From Chloroflexota bacterium (GTDB taxonomy: Bacteria > Chloroflexota > Dehalococcoidia > Lucifugimonadales > Lucifugimonadaceae), in the NCBI GenBank assembly GCA_013911545.1, contig JACETA010000018.1, forward strand, positions 1 through 13,102: 13,102 bases of DNA, read 5' to 3'. Shown one piece after another: positions 6,360 through 13,102 of this stretch. The translations under genes were made by a program, and so were the position numbers. The notes beneath the pieces were generated by a model. It was not told the origin of the DNA. It ran no database searches and saw only the letters and a list, made by a program, of their open reading frames with translations. The stretch's first letter is position 1. Every line of letters begins with the position of its first letter.

Positions 6360-7835
6360 ATGATATCAAAACTACCTAAATATTTAGCCATTTTCTCAAT
6401 GATGTGGTTGTTCATTATTTCTTGTAGCCCTCAGCATCAACAAAGTACGTTTGCTAACGCCGGCCCTGTTGCTCAACAACAATCTAATCTTTATTACCTC
6501 ATGTTTTGGATTGCAGCACTAATATTTGTTTTAGTTCAAGGGGCATTAATATTTGCTTTACTTAATTTTAGAAGAAGGGAAAAGCCAATTCCTGGTAGTG
6601 ATTTTACAGTTCCTGACATTCCACCTAAACAGGTGCATGGAAATACTAGATTAGAAATCATATGGACAATAATTCCCGCATTAATTTTAATTATAATTGC
6701 TGTTCCAACTGTCCAAACAATTTATGATACATATGAGCCCCCTGAAAATTCTGACCCTCTGGAAGTTGTTGCTATGGGCCATCAATGGTGGTGGGAATTT
6801 AGATATCCTGATGAAGGAATTGTAACTGCGAATGAATTGTATGTTCCTACTGACAGACCTGTAAGGGTTACTCTTCAAAGTCAAGATGTTATTCATAGTT
6901 TTTGGGTTCCTCAAGTTGCAGGAAAAAAAGATACTGTGCCCGGAAATACAAATGTAATGTGGCTTCAAGTAGACGAACCAGGAAATTATTCTGGTCAGTG
7001 TGCTGAATTCTGTGGTGTAGCACATGCAAGAATGAGATTTAGAGTAATCGCTGAAGAAGAAACGGATTTCAACAATTGGTTGGAATCAATGAAAACTCCT
7101 CCGAAAATGGATACCTCTGAAGGATATGGGCTTTTTCTTGCTCATTGCAGCATGTGTCACAGTATAGATAGCTATAATGAAGGTTCTTATGAAAAAGAGC
7201 TGACTATGCAGGACGAAAGATGGGACGATTGGTATTTTAATCAAGAAGAATCTGTAAGAGTTTCAGCACCTAACCTTACACACTTAGGTATTAGAACAAT
7301 GATTGCAGCAGGTCAAAAAGATATGACTAAAGAGAATCTAATTGCTTGGATAAAAGATCCTTCAGAATTTAAGAGAGGAACAAGAATGCAATCAGTTGCA
7401 AGTGTGTATAAAGGCGGTCCAGCAAAATTAGAAGATTATGAAATTGAAGCAATTGCAGATTACTTGCTTGCTCAAATTCCTGATGGATGGGGAGTAGTTA
7501 AGTCAGGAAGTGAAGCTGAAGAAGAGGTAGAGGCTCTAGTCTGGAATACTCCTGAAGAGCATGGAGAGTATCTATTCGTAAATCAAGGTTGTGCAGGTTG
7601 CCATTCTTTGAACGAAGATGAGGTAATTGTAGGCCCAAGTATGTACGGATTAATTGATAGGTCAGCAGGCAAGGTTTCTGGCTTATCAGCTGAAGAATAC
7701 ATCTACCAATCAATTGTTTACCCTAACGAATATATTGTCGAAGGCTACCCTGCAAATGTGATGCCTCAAATATTTATTAATCTAGACGAAGAAGAGTTGC
7801 AGGCTCTTGTTTCGTACTTAAAAACAATAAAGTGA
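6360..7835 (+). CDS. coxB: Cytochrome c oxidase subunit II, lipoprotein with CuA and two haem c domains
   Basis: Subunit II accepts electrons and passes them through CuA to subunit I. The N-terminus has a short lipoprotein signal ending in the lipobox-like FIISC (C22). Two membrane helices follow (about 44-70 and 99-121). The CuA domain contains GHQWWWEFRYP (140-150), H179 in IHSFWVPQ, and CAEFCGVAHARM with C214, E216, C218, H222 and M225, so all CuA ligands are present. Unlike ordinary coxB, the protein then has two cytochrome c domains: CSMCH (263-267), with M343 as a candidate axial ligand, and CAGCH (411-415), with M468 in NVMPQ as the likely ligand. The first haem domain carries an acidic, tryptophan-rich stretch (about 275-300) after its haem motif; an acidic linker (about 384-391) joins the two. 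The total of 491 residues is well above a plain subunit II. It is the first gene of the cox operon and 29 bp precede coxA. Confidence 0.96.
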   Translation: MISKLPKYLAIFSMMWLFIISCSPQHQQSTFANAGPVAQQQSNLYYLMFWIAALIFVLVQGALIFALLNFRRREKPIPGSDFTVPDIPPKQVHGNTRLEIIWTIIPALILIIIAVPTVQTIYDTYEPPENSDPLEVVAMGHQWWWEFRYPDEGIVTANELYVPTDRPVRVTLQSQDVIHSFWVPQVAGKKDTVPGNTNVMWLQVDEPGNYSGQCAEFCGVAHARMRFRVIAEEETDFNNWLESMKTPPKMDTSEGYGLFLAHCSMCHSIDSYNEGSYEKELTMQDERWDDWYFNQEESVRVSAPNLTHLGIRTMIAAGQKDMTKENLIAWIKDPSEFKRGTRMQSVASVYKGGPAKLEDYEIEAIADYLLAQIPDGWGVVKSGSEAEEEVEALVWNTPEEHGEYLFVNQGCAGCHSLNEDEVIVGPSMYGLIDRSAGKVSGLSAEEYIYQSIVYPNEYIVEGYPANVMPQIFINLDEEELQALVSYLKTIK

Positions 7836-7864
7836 ATGATAGAATAATTATAGGAGATAATTAA

Positions 7865-9730
7865 ATGACAACAATTTCATACCCAACTTTAATACCTAGG
7901 CCAAAAGAATATGTGTCTGGTGTTTGGTCATGGCTTACAACTGTTGATCACAAAAAAATTGGAACAATGTACGGTGTTATAGCATTTTTTTGGTTTCTTG
8001 TTGGTGGGATAGAAGCTCTTCTAATTAGAATACAATTAGCAGGGCCGGAGGGTAAATTTTTAACTCCAGAAGTTTATAACCAAGTTTTTACTATGCACGG
8101 CACAACCATGATATTCCTTGTTGTGATGCCCCTTAGTGCAGCATTCTTTAACTGGATGGTTCCCCTAATGATCGGTGCAAGGGATGTAGCTTTTCCAAGG
8201 CTAAATGCTTTTAGTTTGTGGGCTTTTTTATTTGGAGGAATCTTACTTAACATTTCTTGGTTTACAGGTGAAGCTCCAAATGCAGGATGGTTTGCATATG
8301 CACCAAATACCGAGATTCCTTTTAACCCTAAAAATGGAGTAACTTATTGGATATTAGGCCTCCAAGTTCTTGGAATTGCTTCATTGGCTGCTGGATTTAA
8401 CTTCCTTACAACAATTATAAATATGAGAGCACCAGGTATGTCATTTATGAAACTTCCTGTTTTTATATGGATGACAGCAGTAGTAAACGTCTTAATAGTT
8501 TTAGCTTTTCCTGTGATAACTGTTGCTTTAATCCAATTGCAATTTGATAGGCTATACGGCACGCATTTCTTTAACCCTGTAATGGGTGGTGACCCAGTTA
8601 TGTGGCAACACATGTTTTGGCTTTTTGGTCACCCAGAAGTATATATTTTAATTTTGCCTGCTATGGGAATTGTCTCTGAAGTTCTGCCTACTTTTTCTAA
8701 GAAACCTATTTTTGGATACCCTTTTATTGTTTTCTCTGGAATTGGTATTGGTTTTCTTGGGTGGTTTGTGTGGAGCCATCATATGTTTACAGTGGGGTTA
8801 GGTCCTGCAGCTAACGCAGCATTCAGTATCTCAACAATGGCAATTGCTGTACCTACAGGTGTGAAAATATTTAACTGGATCGGAACTTTATGGGGAGGAT
8901 CCATAAGAGTCACGCCTGCATTATTGTTTTCCATTGCTTTCATAGGAATGTTTGTAATCGGAGGTTTAAGTGGAGTTACTCATGCTGCGCCACCTTCTGA
9001 TGCACAACAACAAGATACATATTATGTTGTTGCCCACTTTCATTACGTATTATTTGGTGGAGCATTATTAGGCCTTTGGTCAGGAATATATTATTGGTGG
9101 CCTAAATTTACCGGAAAATTCTTAAATGAAAAAATTGGCTACTTGCATTTTGCAATTGTATTAATTGGTTTTAATTTAACGTTCTTCCCTATGCACTGGC
9201 TTGGTTTAGACGGAATGCCTAGAAGAATAGCAACTTATCCAGAATCTATGGGATGGGAAGTTTCAAATCTTGTTGCGAGTTTAGGGAGTTTCATTCTTGG
9301 TTTTGGAGTTCTCATTTTTCTTTTTAATGTTTTCTACTCTAGCAAGGGGCCTAAAAATGCAGGTAATGATCCTTGGGATGGCCGAACACTTGAATGGTCA
9401 ATACCATCACCTCCACCACATTATAATTTTGAGGTTATCCCTGAAGTTAAATATAGAGACGACTTTTGGTACCAAAAATATCCGGAACTAGCTAATAAAA
9501 GTCATGGTGGTGGTTCAGGAGTCGAAGAAAATCAAGATGGGCACTTGGAGAGTCATAATGAGCCACATATGCCAGACCCATCATATTATCCATTATTTTT
9601 AGGTTTAGGGATGACGGTAATGATTGGAGGGTTTTTACCTTTTACTGGCCATTGGGTGGTATGTGGTGTTGGATTATTTATTTTTGCATGGTCCTTTTTG
9701 GGATGGTGCTATGAACCTGTAAACGATTAA
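7865..9730 (+). CDS. coxA: Cytochrome c oxidase subunit I (aa3 type, 14-helix form)
   Basis: This is the catalytic subunit that reduces oxygen at the haem a3-CuB centre and pumps protons. Ligands are intact: H78 (haem a, in MHGTTMIF), H256 and Y260 in FGHPEVY (CuB and the cross-linked tyrosine), H305 and H306 in VWSHHMFT (CuB), H391 (haem a3) and H393 (haem a) in VAHFHYV. Proton-path residues of the A1 class are present: D107 (GARDVAFP) and N114 for the D channel, E258 in GHPEVY, and T331 and K334 in PTGVKIFNW for the K channel. The 621 residues include the 12 core helices, a hydrophilic linker (about 492-572) with a histidine-rich piece (H547, H560, H564, H568), and two further helices (about 574-617), as in Bacillus CtaD-like enzymes. 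AGGAG lies eight bases before the ATG. Confidence 0.98.
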   Translation: MTTISYPTLIPRPKEYVSGVWSWLTTVDHKKIGTMYGVIAFFWFLVGGIEALLIRIQLAGPEGKFLTPEVYNQVFTMHGTTMIFLVVMPLSAAFFNWMVPLMIGARDVAFPRLNAFSLWAFLFGGILLNISWFTGEAPNAGWFAYAPNTEIPFNPKNGVTYWILGLQVLGIASLAAGFNFLTTIINMRAPGMSFMKLPVFIWMTAVVNVLIVLAFPVITVALIQLQFDRLYGTHFFNPVMGGDPVMWQHMFWLFGHPEVYILILPAMGIVSEVLPTFSKKPIFGYPFIVFSGIGIGFLGWFVWSHHMFTVGLGPAANAAFSISTMAIAVPTGVKIFNWIGTLWGGSIRVTPALLFSIAFIGMFVIGGLSGVTHAAPPSDAQQQDTYYVVAHFHYVLFGGALLGLWSGIYYWWPKFTGKFLNEKIGYLHFAIVLIGFNLTFFPMHWLGLDGMPRRIATYPESMGWEVSNLVASLGSFILGFGVLIFLFNVFYSSKGPKNAGNDPWDGRTLEWSIPSPPPHYNFEVIPEVKYRDDFWYQKYPELANKSHGGGSGVEENQDGHLESHNEPHMPDPSYYPLFLGLGMTVMIGGFLPFTGHWVVCGVGLFIFAWSFLGWCYEPVND

Positions 9731-9741
9731 TTTAGGAGATT

Positions 9742-10545
9742 ATGTCTACTGCAACTGAAGAACATGTAAATAGCACAGGGGTTGATAATAAAAAACTCAT
9801 GATGTGGATCTTTTTAGGTTCAGACTGTTTATTTTTTGGTTCTTTTATATCAACATATTTAGTTTATAGAAATAGAAGCCTTTCTGGTCCTTACCCTAAT
9901 GAAATACTCGATATTCCAATAACTACCCTAAGTACATTTGTTCTTCTTATGAGCTCATTGGCTATGGTACTTGCAGTAAATTATGTTCAAAGGGGCAGTC
10001 AGGTTATTGGCAGATACTGGACCCTTGCTACTGCTCTATTAGGTTTAGTTTTTATGGGGTTCCAAGTTTATGAATTTTCTCATTTCGCACACCTTGGATT
10101 AACTCCAAGAACTAATATTTTTGGTTCTACATTTTTTACTATGACTGGCTTTCATGGTGGTCACGTTACTTTTGGAGTAATTTGGTTGGTTATTTTTGCA
10201 GTTTCAAGACTAGCTGATTCTTTTAAACAAAAAATGTTAATTATTGGTTCAGTATTTTCAGTCATTATTGCTATGTCTGGAACAATGATGACGCACACAT
10301 TAGATGTAATTCCTAATGTACCATCATCAATAGCTTATTCTGTTTTTGGAATAGGGCTGCTTGGTACAATAGGGACACTTTACCTTCTAAGGTCTAGTGA
10401 TAATCAAAATATTGAAAGCATTCAAAAAGAAGAAGGCAATTTAGAATTAGCAGGATTATATTGGCACTTTGTTGATATAGTATGGATTGTTATATTTACA
10501 GTTGTTTATTTAATATCTGCAAATGATGGGGCGCCCTTAATATAA
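9742..10545 (+). CDS. coxC: Cytochrome c oxidase subunit III with an apparent two-helix insertion
   Basis: Subunit III is a membrane protein that stabilises subunit I and its proton uptake. The family is clear from WIFLGSDCLFFGSFISTYLVY (22-42), FMGFQVYEF (104-112), FFTMTGFHGGHVTFGVIW (131-148) and LAGLYWHFVDIVWIVIF (236-252). In most bacterial subunits III only some 20-30 residues separate the last two motifs. Here about 87 do, and the extra stretch contains two hydrophobic segments (about 164-183 and 198-217) joined by THTLDVIPNVPSS, giving about seven predicted membrane helices instead of five and a length of 267 residues. AGGAG lies three bases before the ATG. The stop is one base before the coxD start. 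Confidence 0.95.
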   Translation: MSTATEEHVNSTGVDNKKLMMWIFLGSDCLFFGSFISTYLVYRNRSLSGPYPNEILDIPITTLSTFVLLMSSLAMVLAVNYVQRGSQVIGRYWTLATALLGLVFMGFQVYEFSHFAHLGLTPRTNIFGSTFFTMTGFHGGHVTFGVIWLVIFAVSRLADSFKQKMLIIGSVFSVIIAMSGTMMTHTLDVIPNVPSSIAYSVFGIGLLGTIGTLYLLRSSDNQNIESIQKEEGNLELAGLYWHFVDIVWIVIFTVVYLISANDGAPLI

Positions 10546-10546
10546 A

Positions 10547-10990
10547 ATGAAAAAGTTATTTAAAAATATTTTTAATCAGTTCTTGGGTCATAGTACAGAT
10601 GGATATTTTAGAGTTCCAAATACTCAACAAGACCTTCCCGATCCTCCAAATGACACTCCTTGGGCTGGAACAGATAAGCTGGCTATAAATAAATTTAATG
10701 AATTAACAAGAAAAGATGGTCACGGCTCACCAGTATTTTACGCAATAATTGGTTTCGTTTTAGCATTAATTACGCTAGTAGAATTTCTAATTTTTTATGT
10801 TGAAAGCCTTGGTGTATTGCTAATTCCAATAATGCTTGTTTTATCTTTAATGAAATTTGTGATTGTAGTCGCATTTTTTATGCATCTAAGGTTTGATAAT
10901 AAAATTTTCACATATTTATTTTTTGCCGGATTTATACTTGCTGTGGTTATATCATTATTGCTACTGATATTATTGGCAATAAAACCTTAA
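10547..10990 (+). CDS. coxD: Cytochrome c oxidase subunit IV (prokaryotic COX4-like)
   Basis: The 147-residue protein has a hydrophilic N-terminal region (about 1-60, rich in Pro, Asp and Asn) followed by three hydrophobic helices (about 63-84, 87-113 and 119-144). The sequence MKFVIVVAFFMHLRFDNKIF (102-121) is the signature of the small prokaryotic subunit IV that accompanies coxB-coxA-coxC in aa3 oxidases; it has no redox cofactor and is thought to help assembly or stability. The N-terminal extension is longer than in the minimal forms of about 100 residues. It starts one base after coxC with no clear ribosome binding site of its own, suggesting translational coupling. It is the last gene of the operon and converges with the next gene, with two bases between the stops. 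Confidence 0.88.
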   Translation: MKKLFKNIFNQFLGHSTDGYFRVPNTQQDLPDPPNDTPWAGTDKLAINKFNELTRKDGHGSPVFYAIIGFVLALITLVEFLIFYVESLGVLLIPIMLVLSLMKFVIVVAFFMHLRFDNKIFTYLFFAGFILAVVISLLLLILLAIKP

Positions 10991-10992
10991 AT

Positions 10993-11391
10993 TTATCCAG
11001 TAATAAAAGTTCCGCTCTTCTCTAAAATGCCCTTAATTCCGGCATCAGAAAGGTTTTTATAAGGGAGCTTATAATGCTCTAACCAAACTTCTGATAAATC
11101 ACTTTGAATCTGATTTAGCGTTGTACCAATATTTTTCCTAATTAATATAACTCTGAATATAGATTCAGCCAGACTGAGGTCTGGAAGAATAAAATCGTGA
11201 GAATTTTTTTTAAATTTTGAACACAATGTTAATAACTGTTCAAGCTTTTCTGATTCTTTAATTTTTACCCCAACAGATTTTAATTTTTCTTGAAGCAAAA
11301 ACTCAGCCGAATAGCCATCATTTTCAAGTTTTTCAAAATTTATTAAATATAATTTCTCTTCATTTTGCTTCTTTGTTTTTCTCTTTGCCAT
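10993..11391 (-). CDS. Conserved-looking hypothetical protein, possible winged-helix C-terminus
   Basis: I do not recognise this 132-residue protein. The ATG at 11391 lies two bases after the moeA stop; an in-frame TTG at 11397, overlapping that stop, is a less likely start. The N-terminus is very basic (MAKRKTKKQ), the middle (about 20-65) is charged and predicted helical, and the last 60 residues (LAESIFRVILIRKN, then LNQIQSDLSEVW and LSDAGIKGILEKSGTF) have the helix spacing and final strand expected of a winged helix. No membrane helix, signal peptide or cysteine cluster is visible; there is one cysteine. Its position as the third gene of a pheT-moeA message gives no firm clue. A nucleic-acid-binding role is a weak inference from the basic start and the helix pattern. 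Confidence 0.7.
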   Translation of the reverse strand: MAKRKTKKQNEEKLYLINFEKLENDGYSAEFLLQEKLKSVGVKIKESEKLEQLLTLCSKFKKNSHDFILPDLSLAESIFRVILIRKNIGTTLNQIQSDLSEVWLEHYKLPYKNLSDAGIKGILEKSGTFITG

Positions 11392-11393
11392 TT

Positions 11394-12641
11394 TCAATCT
11401 TCCAATATAATTACTTCTAATTGATCACCTGATTTAATCACTTTATATTCCTCAGGGCAAATTGCAAGCCCATTTGAATAAACTAAAGAGCTGAATATAT
11501 TTGAATCTTGCTTATTGTAGATGCTGGCTAGATAGCCTTGCTTTTCATCTTTATTAACCATAACTCTTAAGTATGCTCTTCTACCATCTTTATTCTTTAT
11601 TTCTTTATCAACTTTTGCAACTACCTTCCTTCTATGTATATTTTTTATTCCTTGCATTTTCATTAAAATAGGTCTTATAAATAATTCAAAGCAAACGTAT
11701 GAGCTTACAGAATTTCCTGGAAGGCCAATATGGAATATTTCTTTATTATTTAGATTTACTTGGCCAAATGCAAGAGGTTTTCCAGGCTTCATATTTATGC
11801 CCCAAAAATTAATACTACCTTTTTCAGTGATTGCATCTCTTATTAAGTCAAAATCTCCTTTTGAGACTCCTCCAATAGTTACAATTAGGTCACTTTGATT
11901 ACAATCATCATATAATTTTTCAACACCTGCCTTATTGTCAGATAGAATCTTATGCATTTTAAAATTAGCTCCAGAATTTTTAATAGCTGATGAGATCGCA
12001 AAAGAGTTTGAATCAAATATTTGCCCTTCTTTTAATTTTTCTCCAGGCATAACAATTTCATTGCCTGTAGAAATCAAGGAGACTGTAGGCTTTTTTATAA
12101 CCATTACTTCATCTATGCCAAAAGATGCAATTGCACCAATAATTGGAGGTGTAATTAACATCCCAGATTCCACTACTGTCTGACCGGCCTTATAGTCCAT
12201 TCCTGATAACCTTATGTTGTCACCTTTATTTACCATATCTTTAATAATCACAGAACCTGGATAGTCATCTCCTTTGTGAGGATTATTATTAGTTTTTTCA
12301 AATTGGATTACAGTATCTGCGCCATTTGGAATCCCGCTGCCTGTCATTATCCTTATTGCTTCATCTTTTTGAAGTACATAATTAGTTATAGATTCTGCTC
12401 CAACTCTTCCAACAACCTTCAATGATTTATTTTTTTCTAAATCTTCAAACCTGACAGCAAAACCATCCATCGCAGAATTATTTTTACTTGGGAGATCAAA
12501 TAATGCCTTTATTTCTTTTGCTAAAACATATCCGCTGCTATCAATTAATTTCTTTTTAACCTCACCCAAGGAATTAAATTTCGAAAAAATAATTTTTTGA
12601 GCCTCTTCAACTGAAATAAGGTCTTTATTAGTTTTCTTCAT
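11394..12641 (-). CDS. moeA: Molybdopterin molybdotransferase MoeA
   Basis: MoeA inserts molybdate into adenylylated molybdopterin, the final step of molybdenum-cofactor synthesis. From the ATG at 12641 the protein has 415 residues, normal for the family, with NSAMDGFAVR (55-64), TGSGIPNGAD (100-109), LISTGNEIVMPGE (189-201), TIGGVSKGDFD (255-265), NMKPGKPLAFG (283-293) and GLPGNSVSS (306-314), followed by the C-terminal beta-barrel domain IV. The ATG starts one base after the pheT stop, which fits coupled translation. A TTG six codons earlier (12659), inside pheT, is a possible but less likely start. It would receive the product of the MoaA and MoaC enzymes encoded elsewhere in the window; moaB/mogA, moaD and moaE are not in view. 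Confidence 0.96.
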   Translation of the reverse strand: MKKTNKDLISVEEAQKIIFSKFNSLGEVKKKLIDSSGYVLAKEIKALFDLPSKNNSAMDGFAVRFEDLEKNKSLKVVGRVGAESITNYVLQKDEAIRIMTGSGIPNGADTVIQFEKTNNNPHKGDDYPGSVIIKDMVNKGDNIRLSGMDYKAGQTVVESGMLITPPIIGAIASFGIDEVMVIKKPTVSLISTGNEIVMPGEKLKEGQIFDSNSFAISSAIKNSGANFKMHKILSDNKAGVEKLYDDCNQSDLIVTIGGVSKGDFDLIRDAITEKGSINFWGINMKPGKPLAFGQVNLNNKEIFHIGLPGNSVSSYVCFELFIRPILMKMQGIKNIHRRKVVAKVDKEIKNKDGRRAYLRVMVNKDEKQGYLASIYNKQDSNIFSSLVYSNGLAICPEEYKVIKSGDQLEVIILED

Positions 12642-12642
12642 A

Positions 12643-13102
12643 TTATGCTCTAATATCAAAACTAATTTTTTTAGATAAATTACTTAAAAAAGATTTCTCG
12701 CACTCATCAATTTCTTCACCAGATAATGTTTTACCATCTGAACCGTAAGTAACTCTTACAGTAAGAGATTTCTTATTATTTCCAAGTGAATCATCTTTGT
12801 ATATATCTATTACTTTTATGGCTTTTATTAAATCATTATTTAAAGTTTCATTTAAAATTGATTCTGATATCACCGACTCATCTACAATAAAGCTGATATC
12901 CCTATTTGAAACAGGAAACTTGTTAATATGCATGTATTTTATTTCACTTTTCTTAATAAAATTTTGAAATACTTTTTTAATTTCAATTTCTAAAATAAAT
13001 ACTTCTTGGTTTTTTATTTCAAAAGACGAACATATTTTTTTTGATATTTGCCCAAAATTGCCAACTTCTTGATTATCAATATTTATGCAGTAACCTTTTT
13101 CT
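12643..13102 (-). CDS. pheT: Phenylalanyl-tRNA synthetase beta subunit, C-terminal part
   Basis: The frame is open on the minus strand from the window edge to the TAA at 12643-12645, about 150 codons, so only the C-terminal end of the gene is seen. The last roughly 95 residues are the ferredoxin-fold anticodon-binding domain of PheT, which contacts the tRNA-Phe anticodon stem: HINKFPVSNRDISFIVDES, then IDIYKDDSLGNNKKSLTVRV, TYGSDGKTLSGEEIDE and the final LSKKISFDIRA. The residues before it (VGNFGQISKKICSSFEI, then EVFILEIEI) match the end of the preceding catalytic-like B6/B7 region, where family members read VGxxGxxHP. The methionine at 12933 is internal, not a start. The gene heads the visible pheT-moeA-hypothetical operon; pheS would be expected further upstream, outside the window. 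Confidence 0.9.
   Translation of the reverse strand, partial: EKGYCINIDNQEVGNFGQISKKICSSFEIKNQEVFILEIEIKKVFQNFIKKSEIKYMHINKFPVSNRDISFIVDESVISESILNETLNNDLIKAIKVIDIYKDDSLGNNKKSLTVRVTYGSDGKTLSGEEIDECEKSFLSNLSKKISFDIRA

Noticed and set aside
12657..12659. TTG start for moeA, six codons upstream of the chosen ATG
   Set aside because: It would lie inside pheT, and the ATG at 12641 directly after the pheT stop is the more natural coupled start.
12931..12933. ATG as the start of a small 96-residue gene
   Set aside because: The frame continues open to the window end, and the sequence before it matches the inner part of PheT, so this is an internal methionine.
1..13102. CRISPR arrays, insertion sequences, phage genes, toxin-antitoxin modules
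   Set aside because: No regularly spaced repeats, transposase or integrase motifs, terminal inverted repeats or toxin-like genes were seen; the only HTH is part of the FBPase frame.

Overview
The window is a strongly AT-rich, tightly packed bacterial segment. Genes are separated by very short gaps or overlap by a few bases, there are no insertion sequences, CRISPR arrays or rRNA genes, and no gap without a gene exceeds about 125 bases. This streamlined style, together with an aa3-type cytochrome oxidase whose subunit II is a lipoprotein, suggests an aerobic, probably marine, free-living bacterium. The oxidase resembles those of Chloroflexota (for example the SAR202 group), but that placement is a guess from family resemblance, not a proven assignment.

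Region by region: (1) 1-1405, plus strand: the 3' part of a GT-B-like surface-polysaccharide glycosyltransferase whose last six codons and stop lie inside an antisense tRNA gene. (2) 1384-3305, minus strand: class I fructose-bisphosphate aldolase, then a one-piece RNase HI-MoaC fusion overlapping it by 4 bp, then tRNA-Met(CAT) with its own promoter. (3) 3384-4595, plus strand, divergent from the aldolase: class I fructose-1,6-bisphosphatase carrying an extra XRE-like helix-turn-helix domain at its C-terminus. (4) 4597-6235, minus strand: rdgB (XTP/dITP diphosphatase) and moaA, overlapping by 11 bp. (5) 6360-10990, plus strand: a four-gene cytochrome c oxidase operon, coxB (CuA domain plus two haem c domains), coxA (14-helix type), coxC (with an apparent two-helix insertion) and coxD. 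(6) 10993-13102, minus strand: the C-terminal end of pheT, then moeA, then a small protein of unknown function.

Functionally, the aldolase and the bisphosphatase catalyse consecutive gluconeogenic steps and are transcribed from one shared 78-bp intergenic region, which may be the target of the HTH on the bisphosphatase. Three molybdenum-cofactor genes (moaC, moaA, moeA) are scattered through three separate transcription units, each tied to housekeeping genes (rnhA, rdgB, pheT) rather than forming a moa operon. The cox genes encode a terminal oxidase that can take electrons through its own tethered cytochromes c.

No completely new multi-gene system is evident. The most unusual features are architectural: FBPase-HTH, RNase HI-MoaC, a coxC with an internal pair of extra hydrophobic segments, a di-haem coxB, a palindromic back-to-back promoter between rdgB and coxB, and a protein-coding/tRNA antisense overlap at what may be the border of a surface-polysaccharide region.
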